Program-made: the position numbers and the translations under genes
Shown: positions 35,411 through 45,981 of the stretch, one piece after another
How positions within the stretch are numbered: position 1 is the first letter of the stretch
Layout of the letters: every line of letters begins with the position of its first letter
Assembly: GCF_019749255.1 (NCBI RefSeq)
Contig: NZ_JACWFH010000008.1
Location: forward strand, 165,834 to 229,833
Direction of reading: 5' to 3'
Source: Mesobacillus maritimus
GTDB lineage: Bacteria; Bacillota; Bacilli; Bacillales; Cytobacillaceae
DNA length: 64,000 nt
Notes under the pieces: generated by a model
What the model was told of the DNA's origin: nothing
Database searches by the model: none
What the model saw: only the letters and a program-made list of their open reading frames with translations

Positions 35411-36283
35411 ATGACGGCAGAAATCATTAATGGAAAAGAAATTGCAAAAAGAAAAAAACAAGAAATTTTTGTAGAGGTCGAAGAGTTAAAGAAATCGGGA
35501 GTAACGCCAGGTTTGGCTGTAATCCTAGTAGGGGATAACCAGGCATCCCAAACCTATGTAAGAAGTAAACAAAAGACCTGTAAGGAACTGGGCATGCACT
35601 CAGTCTTGATTGAGTACAATGAGTCTGTTAGTGAAGAAGAACTCCTGAGGAAAATTGAACAGTTAAATATAGACGGTTCGATTCATGGAATTCTTGTTCA
35701 GCTTCCTCTTCCAGACCATATTAGTGAAATGAAAGTAATAGAAACCATTTCACCAGAGAAGGATGTTGATGGATTTCATCCTGTAAATATTGGAAGAATG
35801 ATGATCGGTCAGGAAGCATTTCTCTCGTGTACTCCTTACGGAATTCTCGTTTTACTTAAGGAGTCAGGTATAGAACTTGAAGGAAAGCATGTTGTCGTTG
35901 TTGGCCGGAGTAATATTGTTGGAAAGCCTGTTGGTCAATTATTACTTAATGAAAATGCCACAGTTACATATTGTCATTCTAGAACAAAAGGACTTGAAAA
36001 ATTGACACAGGCAGCTGATATTATCATTGCCGCTGTTGGTAAAGCAGGATTTATAACGAAAGACCATGTAAAGCAAGGTGCGGTTGTCATCGATGTTGGA
36101 ATAAACCGTAATTCCGAAGGGAAATTATGTGGAGATGTCGCTTTTGATGAGGTCAAGGAAGTGGCAGGCTATCTTACACCTGTACCTGGTGGTGTAGGAC
36201 CAATGACCATTACGGTGTTAATGTATAATACGTTAAAGTCTGCTAGAGATTCCCTTTCCAAACTCCAGAGAACAAATAGTTAA
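35411..36283 (+). CDS. folD: FolD, methylenetetrahydrofolate dehydrogenase/cyclohydrolase
   Basis: This bifunctional one-carbon enzyme interconverts methylene-, methenyl- and formyl-tetrahydrofolate. The catalytic Lys lies in [15 protein letters not shown] (near 54), followed by VQLPLPDH and [13 protein letters not shown]. The NADP motif is [17 protein letters not shown] (near 160), and the signature [11 protein letters not shown] is near the C-terminus. 290 aa, complete. Functionally connected to the glycine cleavage genes through methylene-THF. Confidence 0.97.
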   Translation: MTAEIINGKEIAKRKKQEIFVEVEELKKSGVTPGLAVILVGDNQASQTYVRSKQKTCKELGMHSVLIEYNESVSEEELLRKIEQLNIDGSIHGILVQLPLPDHISEMKVIETISPEKDVDGFHPVNIGRMMIGQEAFLSCTPYGILVLLKESGIELEGKHVVVVGRSNIVGKPVGQLLLNENATVTYCHSRTKGLEKLTQAADIIIAAVGKAGFITKDHVKQGAVVIDVGINRNSEGKLCGDVAFDEVKEVAGYLTPVPGGVGPMTITVLMYNTLKSARDSLSKLQRTNS

Positions 36284-36287
36284 TCAT

Positions 36288-36378
36288 ACTGCCTATATCT
36301 GGCAAGTTTGTTTACTCCTTTCCACAAGATAGTGACGAATGGGGTTCCAAAACTTATAATAGATATAGGCAGTTTTTT
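36288..36378 (+). terminator. Long-loop hairpin with T run after folD
   Basis: ACTGCCTATATCT (36288) pairs perfectly with AGATATAGGCAGT (36361), followed by six T. The 60-base loop contains a second AAGTTT/AAACTT pairing. It may end the folD transcript or act as an attenuator before xseA. Confidence 0.65.
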
Positions 36379-36452
36379 ACTGCATGATAAATATTTTACG
36401 TGTGAGATATAGGCAACACCAGCCAGCACTTAGCGATAGGCAGGGGTTTTAT

Positions 36453-37808
36453 ATGAAAGAACAACATCATTTAACTGTAACAGCATTAACAAAATACATA
36501 AAAAGGAAGTTTGATGCTGACCCACATTTGCAGGGGATATATGTAAAAGGTGAGATTTCAAACTTTAAGCAACACTCAAGTGGTCATATGTATTTTACAC
36601 TTAAGGATGAAAAAGCCCGAATTCTTGCTGTGATGTTTTCGAGCTTTAGTCGATCAATGAAGTTTCGTCCGGAAAACGGAATGAAGGTGTTGATTCAAGG
36701 AGATATAACGGTGTATGAGCCGAGTGGTCAATACCAGATATACGTGAAAGAAATGTCACCTGAAGGTATAGGAGATTTATTTTTAGCCTATGAGCAATTA
36801 AAGGAACGGCTTGAAAAGGAAGGGCTATTTTCGCAACAATATAAAAAGGCGCTTCCGAAATTTCCTCAAACCGTCGGTGTCATTACTTCGCCAACAGGCG
36901 CTGCAATTCGTGATGTCATTACTACGATTAAGCGGAGATACCCGATTGCAAATATCTTGATTTTTCCAGCTCTTGTTCAAGGAGAACAAGGGGCACCCTC
37001 CGTTGTGAAATCGATTGAAGCGGCCAATAAAAACCAAGAAATTGATGTGTTAATTGTTGGTCGTGGTGGTGGGTCAATTGAAGAATTATGGACTTTTAAT
37101 GAAGAGACTGTAGCGAGGGCTATTTTCGCATCAAGCATTCCTATCATCTCTGCGGTCGGGCATGAGACTGATTTTACGATTGCTGATTTTGTAGCAGATA
37201 TGCGGGCACCAACTCCAACTGCTGCGGCAGAACTTGCCGTTCCACATATAGATGATTTAATGGAAAAAGTCTTGAACCGGCAAGCAAGATTGATCCGTGC
37301 AATGAAAGAGAAAGTGTCTGCTCAACAGAATAGATACAATCGATTGAAGAAGTCCTACGCCTTTCGATATCCTCAAAGGCTTTATGAACAAAAACTAGAA
37401 CAAGTTGACCGCCTAACAGAATCACTTGTACGAAATGCAAGTAAATTGTCTGAAACAAAAGCAGAGCAACACTTACAATTAACAAAAAGACTTGAACGAA
37501 GGCATCCTGAAGAACTATTAAAGATTTCAAAGGATAAACACTTACACCTTACGAAAAGACTCGATAGGGCCATGACAGGAATTCTTTCTGAAAAACAAAA
37601 AGAATTTACTGCTGTCATTGCAACGCTGGAGGCTCTAAGCCCATTAAAAATTATGGAACGGGGCTATAGTCTTTCGTACTCTGAAGATGGAAAGTTAATT
37701 AAAAAGGTTTCACAAGTTAAAAAGGATGATTCCATTCGGGTCCAACTATCAGATGGACAAATCAACTGTATAGTCAGAAACGTGGAGGAGAGTGAAGGAA
37801 ATGGCTGA
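36453..37808 (+). CDS. xseA: XseA, exonuclease VII large subunit
   Basis: This single-strand exonuclease subunit of 451 aa has an N-terminal OB-fold ([41 protein letters not shown]). Next come the catalytic domain with [36 protein letters not shown] and [20 protein letters not shown], and a long coiled coil (about 265-400). ATG 36453 follows GCAGGGG. Upstream in-frame ATG lies within the folD hairpin region. Overlaps xseB by 8 bases. Confidence 0.95.
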   Translation: MKEQHHLTVTALTKYIKRKFDADPHLQGIYVKGEISNFKQHSSGHMYFTLKDEKARILAVMFSSFSRSMKFRPENGMKVLIQGDITVYEPSGQYQIYVKEMSPEGIGDLFLAYEQLKERLEKEGLFSQQYKKALPKFPQTVGVITSPTGAAIRDVITTIKRRYPIANILIFPALVQGEQGAPSVVKSIEAANKNQEIDVLIVGRGGGSIEELWTFNEETVARAIFASSIPIISAVGHETDFTIADFVADMRAPTPTAAAELAVPHIDDLMEKVLNRQARLIRAMKEKVSAQQNRYNRLKKSYAFRYPQRLYEQKLEQVDRLTESLVRNASKLSETKAEQHLQLTKRLERRHPEELLKISKDKHLHLTKRLDRAMTGILSEKQKEFTAVIATLEALSPLKIMERGYSLSYSEDGKLIKKVSQVKKDDSIRVQLSDGQINCIVRNVEESEGNG

Positions 37809-38034
37809 TGAAAAAGGATTAACATTTGAGGAAGCCATGGAAAAGTTAGAAGTAATTGTTGAAAAGTTAGAAGAAGGTGATGTACCTCTTGAAGAAGCTA
37901 TTTCTTTTTACAAAGAAGGGATGGAGCTTTCAAAGCTATGTCATAATAAGTTAAAACATGTAGAGGGACAGCTTACGCAAATTCTAACGGATGATGGACA
38001 GGTTGTTGACTTCTCCATAAATGAGGAGGAATAA
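37801..38034 (+). CDS. xseB: XseB, exonuclease VII small subunit
   Basis: This is a 77-aa helical hairpin protein with the family block [28 protein letters not shown]. It binds the XseA coiled coil to form active exonuclease VII. ATG 37801 overlaps the xseA stop and follows GGAGGAGAG. A start at 37792 is less likely. Confidence 0.94.
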   Translation: MADEKGLTFEEAMEKLEVIVEKLEEGDVPLEEAISFYKEGMELSKLCHNKLKHVEGQLTQILTDDGQVVDFSINEEE

Positions 38035-38037
38035 GTT

Positions 38038-38931
38038 TTGCAAACCGACCTACTCGAAACGTTCATAAGTCGCTATAAACCACTAGTTGAGAGTCGCCTT
38101 GGAGATGCTGTTACTCAGTTAGTGGCACCTGAGCCATTAAAAGATTCTATGCTTTATTCTCTTCAAGCGGGTGGAAAACGGATTAGACCGTTGCTCTTGT
38201 TTGCCACCTTAAAGGCGTTTGGAATTAAACCTGAATTGGGTGTTGACACGGCGGCTGCCATTGAAATGATACATACATATTCCTTGATCCATGATGATCT
38301 ACCAAGTATGGATGACGATGACCTTCGTAGAGGAAAGCCAACCAACCATAAAGTTTATGGAGAGGCAACCGCAATTCTTGCTGGTGATGCACTATTAACT
38401 TTAGCATTTAAAATGATTGGAAGTATTAGTCCGGACATCGCCGATGCAAACGTAAAGCTCGCTTTAATTAATTCCCTTTCAGAAGCTGCAGGGGCAGAAG
38501 GAATGGTCGGGGGTCAGGTAGCTGATATGGAAGGCGAAGGAAAAAAGCTTACTTTAAAGGAACTAGAGTATATCCATATCAATAAAACAGGGCGTTTACT
38601 TGCTTACAGTGTATTAGCCGGAGCAGAAATAGCACAAGCGGACCGAAGTGTTAAAGAAAAATTATCAAAATTTGCTCATCATATAGGACTTGCTTTCCAA
38701 ATAAGGGACGATATCCTAGACCTAGAAGGTACCGAAGAGGTTGTTGGAAAGCCGATAGGTAGTGACACCGGAAATGATAAAAATACCTATCCATCGCTAC
38801 TATCACTTGATGGAGCAAAGAAAGCATTAACCGAACATATAGAGCTGGCGAAACAGTCGCTAACAACTACTGAATTGGATACAACTCTTCTAGAACAAAT
38901 AACCGACCTTATCGGGCTAAGGAACTCATAA
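38038..38931 (+). CDS. ispA: IspA, farnesyl diphosphate synthase
   Basis: This trans-prenyltransferase of 297 aa condenses IPP with DMAPP and GPP to make farnesyl diphosphate. The first Asp-rich motif is DDLPSMDDDDLRRG (near 85) and the second is FQIRDDILDLEG (near 225), with GGKRIRP near residue 44. TTG 38038 follows GAGGAGGAAT. It lies between xseB and dxs, so early and late isoprenoid steps are neighbours. Confidence 0.96.
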   Translation: MQTDLLETFISRYKPLVESRLGDAVTQLVAPEPLKDSMLYSLQAGGKRIRPLLLFATLKAFGIKPELGVDTAAAIEMIHTYSLIHDDLPSMDDDDLRRGKPTNHKVYGEATAILAGDALLTLAFKMIGSISPDIADANVKLALINSLSEAAGAEGMVGGQVADMEGEGKKLTLKELEYIHINKTGRLLAYSVLAGAEIAQADRSVKEKLSKFAHHIGLAFQIRDDILDLEGTEEVVGKPIGSDTGNDKNTYPSLLSLDGAKKALTEHIELAKQSLTTTELDTTLLEQITDLIGLRNS

Positions 38932-39032
38932 ATAGGGAAGGCATTGAGCCACAAGGTTGATTATGCTATAATCCATCCTGATTACCTAAATGAACGTGCT
39001 ATTAAGTCAGAAATGAAAGTGAGTGATCCGGA

Positions 39033-40925
39033 ATGGATCTTTTATCAATAAAAGACCCTTCGTTCTTAAAAAATCTCTCCATCAAAGAGTTGGAATCACT
39101 AAGTAAAGATATCAGAACATTTTTAATTGAAAAGCTGTCTACAACCGGTGGCCATATTGGGCCTAATCTAGGTGTTGTTGAACTTACCATTGCCTTGCAT
39201 AAATGCTTTGATAGTCCAAAGGATAAACTTATTTGGGATGTAGGACATCAGTCTTATGTGCATAAAATCCTTACTGGACGGGCTTGTCAATTTGATACTT
39301 TACGCAAGTATAAAGGCCTTTGTGGCTTTCCAAAGATGATAGAAAGTGAACATGATGTTTGGGAAACTGGACACAGTTCAACTTCTCTTTCTGCTGGGAT
39401 GGGGATGGCTGTAGCTAGGAACCTAAAGGGAGAAAAATCGCATATTGTTCCGATTATTGGTGATGGTGCTCTAACAGGTGGAATGGCCCTAGAGGCTTTA
39501 AACCATATCGGACATGAAAAAGAAAAAATGATCGTTATTTTAAATGATAATGAAATGTCGATTGCCCCGAATGTTGGAGCAATCCATAATGTCTTAGGTC
39601 GTATGAGAACAGCAGGGAAGTATAATAAGGCTAAGGATGAACTTGAATTGCTCTTGAAAAAGATTCCTGCAGTCGGGAATCAACTTGCGGGCACTGCAGA
39701 GAGAATTAAAGACACGTTTAAGTATATGTTAGTCCCAGGAATGTTTTTTGAAGAGCTTGGATTTACTTATTTGGGTCCTGTAGATGGCCATAATTATGAA
39801 GATTTGCTAGAAAACTTAGCGTATGCTAAAAAATATGATGGTCCCGTATTACTTCATGTCCTAACGAAAAAAGGGAAGGGGTACCGTCCTGCTGAAAATG
39901 ATAAAATTGGGACCTGGCATGGAACTGGCCCGTATAAAACTGAAACCGGTGATTTTGTAAAATCCGCTAACACTGCACCAGCATGGAGTTCCTTAGTAAG
40001 TGAGACTGTCCGAAGAGTGGCGAGGGAAGATAACCGAGTGGTTGCCATTACTCCGGCGATGCCTGTAGGTTCTAAATTGGAAGGATTTGCAAAAGAGTTT
40101 CCAGACCGCATGTTTGATGTCGGGATTGCCGAACAGCATGCAGCAACCTTTGCTGCAGGTCTTGCCACACAAAAAATGAAACCATTCTTAGCGATTTATT
40201 CGACATTCCTGCAGCGGGCCTATGATCAGGTTGTCCATGATATATGCCGTCAAAACTTAAATGTTTTTATAGGAATCGACCGTGCGGGTCTGGTTGGTGC
40301 TGACGGTGAGACCCATCAAGGGGTCTTTGATATAGCCTTCCTAAGAAACCTTCCGAATCTTGTTCTAATGATGCCGAAGGATGAGAATGAAGGACAGCAT
40401 CTGGTTCATACAGCTTTAAAATACGATGATGGACCAATCGCTCTTCGTTTTCCACGTGGAAACGGCCTAGGTGTTCCATTGGATAAAGAGTTAAAAGAAA
40501 TCCCTATTGGAACATGGGAAGAACTTAAAGATGGGGAAGATGCGGCGATCCTAACCTTTGGGACAACAATTCCAATGGCGTTAGAAGCGGCAGAGCAGTT
40601 AGAGAAAAAAGGGACATCTGTAAAGGTGATTAATTGTCGCTTTTTGAAACCGTTAGATCTTCCAATGCTTACTAATTTACTGGAAAGAAAAATGCCAATA
40701 TTAACAGTTGAAGAGGCTATGCTTCAAGGTGGATTCGGTAGTTTTATTATCGAAACGACAAATGAACTAGGGTTCCATGAAGCGCGAATTGACCGGATTG
40801 GCATTCCAGATAAATTTATTGAACATGGAAATGTAGATGAACTCCTAGAAGAAATTAATCTGACGACAAAAGCTGTCGTTGAAAAAGTGACAAAGCTTGC
40901 TAGGCAAAAAGAAAAAAGGGCGTAA
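39033..40925 (+). CDS. dxs: Dxs, 1-deoxy-D-xylulose-5-phosphate synthase
   Basis: This TPP enzyme condenses pyruvate and glyceraldehyde-3-phosphate in the first step of the MEP pathway. The 630 aa include the substrate His in [16 protein letters not shown], the TPP motif [15 protein letters not shown] followed by NDNEMSI, and the catalytic Glu in [16 protein letters not shown] (near 365). [15 protein letters not shown] is the pyrimidine-domain signature. Complete. Confidence 0.97.
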   Translation: MDLLSIKDPSFLKNLSIKELESLSKDIRTFLIEKLSTTGGHIGPNLGVVELTIALHKCFDSPKDKLIWDVGHQSYVHKILTGRACQFDTLRKYKGLCGFPKMIESEHDVWETGHSSTSLSAGMGMAVARNLKGEKSHIVPIIGDGALTGGMALEALNHIGHEKEKMIVILNDNEMSIAPNVGAIHNVLGRMRTAGKYNKAKDELELLLKKIPAVGNQLAGTAERIKDTFKYMLVPGMFFEELGFTYLGPVDGHNYEDLLENLAYAKKYDGPVLLHVLTKKGKGYRPAENDKIGTWHGTGPYKTETGDFVKSANTAPAWSSLVSETVRRVAREDNRVVAITPAMPVGSKLEGFAKEFPDRMFDVGIAEQHAATFAAGLATQKMKPFLAIYSTFLQRAYDQVVHDICRQNLNVFIGIDRAGLVGADGETHQGVFDIAFLRNLPNLVLMMPKDENEGQHLVHTALKYDDGPIALRFPRGNGLGVPLDKELKEIPIGTWEELKDGEDAAILTFGTTIPMALEAAEQLEKKGTSVKVINCRFLKPLDLPMLTNLLERKMPILTVEEAMLQGGFGSFIIETTNELGFHEARIDRIGIPDKFIEHGNVDELLEEINLTTKAVVEKVTKLARQKEKRA

Positions 40926-40928
40926 GGA

Positions 40929-41774
40929 ATGAAAATTAGAAAAGAACGTTTAGATGTGCTGCTTGTAGAAAGAGGTCTTGTGGAGACGCGGGAAAAGGCA
41001 AAACGAGCCATTATGGCAGGGCTTGTCTTTTCAAACGAGGAGCGTTTGGAGAAGGCGGGAGAAAAAGTAAATGCCGATATCCCACTAACTGTAAAAGGGA
41101 ATGTTCTTCCTTATGTTAGTAGAGGAGGTCTGAAGCTAGAAAAGGCCTTAAAGGTCTTTGATCTTGATGTGAAAGATAAGATTATGTTAGATATTGGTTC
41201 CTCTACTGGCGGCTTTACAGATTGCGCTCTACAGAATGGGGCAAAGCTGTCGTACGCTTTGGATGTAGGTTATAATCAACTTGCATGGAAGTTACGGCAG
41301 GACGATCGAGTGGTGGTTATGGAGCGAACAAATTTCCGCTATGTGACAGCATCCGATTTGACTTATGGCATGCCAGAGTTCGCAACGATTGATGTTAGTT
41401 TTATTTCCTTAAAATTAATATTGCCAGTACTAAAAAACCTGCTAGTTCCTGGTAGTAGTGTTGTTGCCTTGGTAAAACCACAATTTGAGGCTGGTCGGGA
41501 CCAAGTAGGAAAAAAAGGGATTGTGAGGGACCCTAAAGTCCATCTGTCTGTGCTAGAAAATACTATTGAACTTTCATTGAAATCCGGTTTTAATGTTAAA
41601 GATTTATCCTTTTCCCCTATAACGGGTGGGGATGGGAACATAGAATTTTTGCTTCATTTAAGCCTGAAATCGACTGAAGGACCGGGAGACCAACTACTAG
41701 CCTTGGAACCTTCGCAGGTTGTTGCCCAAGCACATAGTGAACTGAAAACAAAACGAACAGAAGAACAGGACTAG
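40929..41774 (+). CDS. yqxC: TlyA-family rRNA methyltransferase YqxC
   Basis: This 281-aa protein has an N-terminal S4 RNA-binding domain (about 4-65, KERLDVLLVERGLVETREKAKRAI) and a FtsJ-like Rossmann methyltransferase domain. Its SAM loop is MLDIGSSTGGFTDCALQNGA (near 88). VDVSFISLKLILP and LVKPQFEAGR are family blocks. Homologues methylate ribosomal RNA ribose. The exact target here is unknown. Follows dxs by 3 bases. Confidence 0.93.
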   Translation: MKIRKERLDVLLVERGLVETREKAKRAIMAGLVFSNEERLEKAGEKVNADIPLTVKGNVLPYVSRGGLKLEKALKVFDLDVKDKIMLDIGSSTGGFTDCALQNGAKLSYALDVGYNQLAWKLRQDDRVVVMERTNFRYVTASDLTYGMPEFATIDVSFISLKLILPVLKNLLVPGSSVVALVKPQFEAGRDQVGKKGIVRDPKVHLSVLENTIELSLKSGFNVKDLSFSPITGGDGNIEFLLHLSLKSTEGPGDQLLALEPSQVVAQAHSELKTKRTEEQD

Positions 41775-41787
41775 CCTGTTTTAAGAT

Positions 41788-41820
41788 TGTCGAGAAACTT
41801 TTTCTCGGCAATTTTTATTT
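41788..41820 (+). terminator. Terminator after yqxC
   Basis: TTGTCGAGAAA pairs with TTTCTCGGCAA, followed by five T. It ends the xse-ispA-dxs-yqxC run. Confidence 0.85.
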
Positions 41821-42102
41821 TGGAAAGAATCTTGTGTGGAATTTGCAGACGACGTATTTAATTTGGGCCGAAGATAATCGGGGGAGGTTCTAAAGTCCTA
41901 CGGTTCTCCGACAGGCAGCCCCTGTGAAAACCGAAGTGCATGGAAAGAGATTCGTTCACATGTTACATATCAAGGGACAAAAAGATTAAACTGTAGTTGA
42001 CTTTGTAGAATGACAACGAATGATGATTGTACATTGTCGGAAAATCAGCTAACATAGGAAGTAGTTTATTATTATGTTTTCGTATTACTAGAGGTGATAT
42101 TG
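41821..42102 (+). other. ahrC upstream region with a structured element
   Basis: Nested stems are visible at 41901-41933: CGGTT with AACCG enclosing ACAGG-CAGCC-CCTGT. They lie in a locally GC-richer patch (41870-41940) about 160 bases before ahrC. It matches no RNA family recognised here. The remainder is A/T-rich promoter-like sequence. Confidence 0.35.
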
Positions 42103-42552
42103 ATGAATAAAGGACAGCGTCATATTAAAATTCGTGAACTAATTGCGAATGAAGATATTGAAACTCAAGACGAGCTAGTTGACCGTCTAAAGCAGGATGG
42201 GTTCAATGTTACACAAGCAACAGTATCACGAGATATAAAAGAATTACATTTAGTGAAAGTGCCTCTCATTGATGGAAGATACAAGTATAGTCTTCCAGCA
42301 GATCAAAGATTTAATCCACTTCAAAAATTAAAACGATCTTTAATGGATGCATTTGTTCGGATAGATAATGCTTCAAATCAATTAGTGATGAAAACCATGC
42401 CAGGGAATGCGAATGCGATTGGAGCTTTAATCGATAAACTTGATTGGGAAGAAATACTCGGTACGATTTGCGGTGACGACACAATCCTGATTATCTGTCG
42501 AACGAACGAAGATACAGAAATAATAAAAAATCGTTTTCTCGAGATGCTTTAA
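42103..42552 (+). CDS. ahrC: AhrC/ArgR, arginine repressor
   Basis: This hexameric arginine-responsive regulator has 149 aa, identical in length to B. subtilis AhrC. The N-terminal winged helix has the recognition segment [18 protein letters not shown]. The C-terminal oligomerisation domain has the arginine-binding GDDT within [17 protein letters not shown] 42103 follows GAGGTGA. It is a neighbour of recN as in other Firmicutes. Confidence 0.96.
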   Translation: MNKGQRHIKIRELIANEDIETQDELVDRLKQDGFNVTQATVSRDIKELHLVKVPLIDGRYKYSLPADQRFNPLQKLKRSLMDAFVRIDNASNQLVMKTMPGNANAIGALIDKLDWEEILGTICGDDTILIICRTNEDTEIIKNRFLEML

Positions 42553-42568
42553 GAAGAGGTGACATGGT

Positions 42569-44260
42569 TTGCTAAGCGAATTATCAATTAGAAATTTTGC
42601 TATTATCGAGTCCCTCTCTGTTTCTTTTCAAAAGGGATTAACGGTTTTGACAGGAGAAACTGGTGCAGGGAAGTCAATCATTATTGACGCAGTCCACCTT
42701 CTCGTGGGAGGACGTGGTTCAGCGGAGTTTGTTCGTCATGGTGAAGATAAAGCTGAAATAGAAGGCTTATTTTTTCTTGATTCTGAAACCCACCCTTGCT
42801 ATGCCAAAGGAAAGGAATTTGGGATTGAAGTTGAAGATGGAATGATTGTTTTGCGTCGAGATATTTCTAAAAACGGAAAGAGTATCTGTAGAGTGAACGG
42901 GAAGTTAGTGACAATCGCTATACTGCGTGAAATTGGCTCAACGCTAATTGATATTCATGGTCAGCATGAACACCAGGAACTAATGGATGAAACAAAACAT
43001 ATCAATTTGTTAGATCAATTTGGTGCTAAGGATATTTATCCAGCTTTATCCGAATATCAAGCGGTTTTTAAGTCTTATGAACACACGCTGAAAAAGTTAA
43101 AAAACCTTAGTGAAAATGAGCAACAAATTGCTCATCGTCTGGATTTAATTCAATTTCAATATGAGGAGATTCAGTCTGCAGAATTAAAGTTGAATGAGGA
43201 TGAAGAATTAACAGAAGAAAAGAGAAAACTGAATAACTTCGAAAAAATCTTTGAAAGTATTCAATCAGGCTATACTGCATTAAAAGGAGATCAAAGAGGT
43301 CTTGATTGGATTGGGATGGTTATGGATCATCTTGAAAATGCGGCTGATATTAATCCAGAGTATAAGGAATTACATGAGTCTGTTACCAATTGTTTCTATA
43401 TTCTTGAGGATGCAGCTAGGGTATTAAGCAGTGAATTGGATATACTAGAATTTGATCCTCAACGATTAAACGATATTGAGGACAGACTGACTGAAATAAA
43501 TCAGTTAAAGCGGAAGTATGGACAAACCATTTCCGATATCTTGGAATATGCAGCACGAATTGAGGGGGAAATTGAAACCCTTCAAAATAAAGAAGTTCAC
43601 ATTGGCCAGATGGAAAAAGAACTAGCTTCTTTTAAAAAGGATTTAGAAATAGAAGCCTTAAATCTTCACAAAGCAAGGGCGATGTGGGCGAAAGAACTAA
43701 CCAGCCTTATCCATCAGGAATTAAAAGAGCTCTATATGGGTAAGACTGTTTTTGAAGTGAAAATTGAAAACCATGGGAATCAATTTATGAGAAATGGTGG
43801 GGACAAGATAGAATTTTATATCTCCACAAACCCTGGTGAGCCATTAAAACCATTGTCTAAAATTGCCTCTGGTGGGGAATTATCGAGGATTATGTTGGCG
43901 TTAAAAAGCATTTTTTCAAAACATCAGGGAGTCACTTCGATTATTTTCGATGAAGTGGACACAGGTGTAAGTGGAAGAGTTGCCCAAGCAATTGCAGAAA
44001 AAATTTATAAAGTGGCAAAAAATTCGCAGGTTTTATGTATTTCGCATTTGCCTCAAGTGGCCGCGATGTCGGATACACATCTTTATATAAATAAGGAAAT
44101 TCAGGATGGGCGTACTAGGACTTCTGTGGCACCTCTGACAGATTTAGAAAAAATTCGTGAAATTGGCAGGATGATTTCTGGTGTTGAAATCACCGATTTA
44201 ACAAGGCAACATGCAGAAGAATTGCTTAATATGGCTCAATACATGAAGACCGCAAAATGA
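42569..44260 (+). CDS. recN: RecN, DNA repair protein
   Basis: This SMC-like ATPase acts early in double-strand break repair, 563 aa. Walker A TGETGAGKSIIIDAVHLLVG (near 28-47) and the C-terminal signature SGGELSRIMLALK and Walker B SIIFDEVDTGVSG (near 440-475) bracket two coiled-coil arms (about 155-400). TTG 42569 follows AAGAGGTGA. The earlier ATG 42564 is out of frame. Confidence 0.97.
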   Translation: MLSELSIRNFAIIESLSVSFQKGLTVLTGETGAGKSIIIDAVHLLVGGRGSAEFVRHGEDKAEIEGLFFLDSETHPCYAKGKEFGIEVEDGMIVLRRDISKNGKSICRVNGKLVTIAILREIGSTLIDIHGQHEHQELMDETKHINLLDQFGAKDIYPALSEYQAVFKSYEHTLKKLKNLSENEQQIAHRLDLIQFQYEEIQSAELKLNEDEELTEEKRKLNNFEKIFESIQSGYTALKGDQRGLDWIGMVMDHLENAADINPEYKELHESVTNCFYILEDAARVLSSELDILEFDPQRLNDIEDRLTEINQLKRKYGQTISDILEYAARIEGEIETLQNKEVHIGQMEKELASFKKDLEIEALNLHKARAMWAKELTSLIHQELKELYMGKTVFEVKIENHGNQFMRNGGDKIEFYISTNPGEPLKPLSKIASGGELSRIMLALKSIFSKHQGVTSIIFDEVDTGVSGRVAQAIAEKIYKVAKNSQVLCISHLPQVAAMSDTHLYINKEIQDGRTRTSVAPLTDLEKIREIGRMISGVEITDLTRQHAEELLNMAQYMKTAK

Positions 44261-44292
44261 AAGCTATCAATTATTGGATAGCTTTTTTATTT
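44260..44292 (+). terminator. Terminator after recN
   Basis: AAAGCTATC pairs with GATAGCTTT, followed by a T run. Confidence 0.9.
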
Positions 44293-44381
44293 TCTTCCGG
44301 TTATAAATGATAGGCGTCAAGGCAAAATTAAAACTGTAGCCATAAGATGTGTGTGAACTAGAAGCGAGGAGAGTGAAAAGA

Positions 44382-45671
44382 TTGAAAAAAGAATTTCTCA
44401 GAAGAGTTATTGGTGGAATTCTCCTTGTTTCATTAATTGTTATGGGTTTTTCGAAACCTGTACAGGATTACATCTCAATCCCTAAGGAAATTACTTTATT
44501 TGAAGGTCAGGAGTTCGCTCTTACCAACTCCCTCCCCGCCTCAGCAAGTGTTGATTCAAATAGTAAACAAATTAATACGGAGCAGGATAATGATTCAGTT
44601 TCAGTCAAAGCAGGAGATCCAGGTAAAGATGAATTGGTACTTGAACTTGCAGGTCTGCCAATAAAAAAGGTGGATGTTAATGTATTAAAGGATTTCAAGG
44701 TAATGCCTGGGGGACAATCAATTGGTGTTAAACTGAATACAGTAGGCGTTCTTGTAGTAGGACATCATCAGGTACAAACGATTGAAGGAAAAGTATCACC
44801 TGGTGAAACCGCAGGAATTGAAGTCGGTGACATCATTACCGAAATAAATGGAAAGCGAATTGAAAAAATGGCCGATGTTGGTCCGTTTGTTCAAGAAGCA
44901 GGGAAAACCGGCAAGCCAATGAAAGTTGTGATCAAGAGAGAAACAAAAAAAATTGAGACTACCCTAGAACCAAAAAAGGATGAACATGAGAATACGTATA
45001 AGCTTGGGCTTTACATTCGTGATTCTGCTGCAGGAATTGGGACAATGACGTTCTACCACCCTGATTCACACAAATATGGAGCATTGGGACATGTTATTTC
45101 CGATATGGACACAAAAAAGCCAATCGTTGTTGAAGATGGACAAATTGTTCGTTCAACGGTGACTTCTATTGAAAAAGGTGCAAATGGAGATCCAGGTGAA
45201 AAACTTGCTCGGTTTTCATCTGATCGCAAAGTAATTGGAAACATTACACGAAATAGCCCTTATGGGATATTTGGGGAACTGAATGAAGGTATTCAGAATG
45301 GTATCCTTGATAAACCGATGCCAATCGCTCTTTCACATCAAGTGAAGGAAGGCCCTGCGCAAATTTTAACAGTAGTTGAAAACGATAAAGTGAACCTTTT
45401 TGACATAGAAATTGTAAGCACGATTCCGCAAAAATTTCCTGCTACTAAGGGAATGGTTATTAAAGTAACGGACCCTAAGCTTTTAGCTAAAACAGGGGGC
45501 ATTGTTCAAGGGATGAGCGGTAGCCCAATTATCCAAGATGGAAAAGTTATTGGGGCTGTCACCCATGTATTCGTTAACGACCCAACAAGTGGATACGGGG
45601 TACACATTGAATGGATGCTGAATGAAGCAGGAATTAATATTTATGAAAAACCTCGTGAAAATGCGAGTTAA
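44382..45671 (+). CDS. spoIVB: SpoIVB, intermembrane signalling serine protease
   Basis: This forespore-made protease cleaves SpoIVFA and so releases sigma-K in the mother cell. It has an N-terminal membrane helix (about 8-26) and a PDZ domain (about 110-190; [20 protein letters not shown]). The S55 peptidase domain has His in [12 protein letters not shown] and Ser in [14 protein letters not shown]. About 429 aa. TTG 44382 is 8 bases after GAGGAGAG. GTG 44373 is adjacent to that site. Confidence 0.96.
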   Translation: MKKEFLRRVIGGILLVSLIVMGFSKPVQDYISIPKEITLFEGQEFALTNSLPASASVDSNSKQINTEQDNDSVSVKAGDPGKDELVLELAGLPIKKVDVNVLKDFKVMPGGQSIGVKLNTVGVLVVGHHQVQTIEGKVSPGETAGIEVGDIITEINGKRIEKMADVGPFVQEAGKTGKPMKVVIKRETKKIETTLEPKKDEHENTYKLGLYIRDSAAGIGTMTFYHPDSHKYGALGHVISDMDTKKPIVVEDGQIVRSTVTSIEKGANGDPGEKLARFSSDRKVIGNITRNSPYGIFGELNEGIQNGILDKPMPIALSHQVKEGPAQILTVVENDKVNLFDIEIVSTIPQKFPATKGMVIKVTDPKLLAKTGGIVQGMSGSPIIQDGKVIGAVTHVFVNDPTSGYGVHIEWMLNEAGINIYEKPRENAS

Positions 45672-45725
45672 AGTGATAAAAGATAGTGACTAAGTAAGCA
45701 GAAACAGGTAAAATAAACATGGGTT

Positions 45726-45759
45726 AAGCGCCTTGTCCTAATGGGGCAGGGCGCTTTTT
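45726..45759 (+). terminator. Terminator after spoIVB
   Basis: AAGCGCC pairs with GGCGCTT, with a partly paired interior and five T after. Confidence 0.82.
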
Positions 45760-45778
45760 ATGGGAAAAGGAAAGATTA

Positions 45779-45786
45779 TTCGACAA
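45779..45786 (-). promoter_or_regulatory. Upstream Spo0A box
   Basis: Perfect TTGTCGAA on the minus strand, about 200 bases before spo0A. A degenerate AAGTCGAA lies at about 45821. It fits autoregulation by phosphorylated Spo0A. Confidence 0.6.
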
Positions 45787-45891
45787 AATCACGTTGAATC
45801 ATTTGTCAATAAGCGAAATAAGTCGAAATAAAGAGTAAATAAGAGCATATGCTAGAAAAACTTCCTTTTTTAAGAAAATATAAAAAATAAA

Positions 45892-45917
45892 AGGATTTCC
45901 TGTTGCATTGTCGAATT
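45892..45917 (+). promoter_or_regulatory. Sigma-H promoter of spo0A with 0A box
   Basis: AGGATTT (45892) and GAATT (45913), 14 bases apart, match the sigma-H consensus. A perfect 0A box TTGTCGAA (45908-45915) overlaps the -10. This corresponds to the sporulation promoter (Ps) of spo0A in B. subtilis. Confidence 0.82.
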
Positions 45918-45981
45918 AGTCATTTAGAATAGTTAATAGGACAGACGAGAGAACATTTGGGACAGAGGAGGAACCTTGGAA

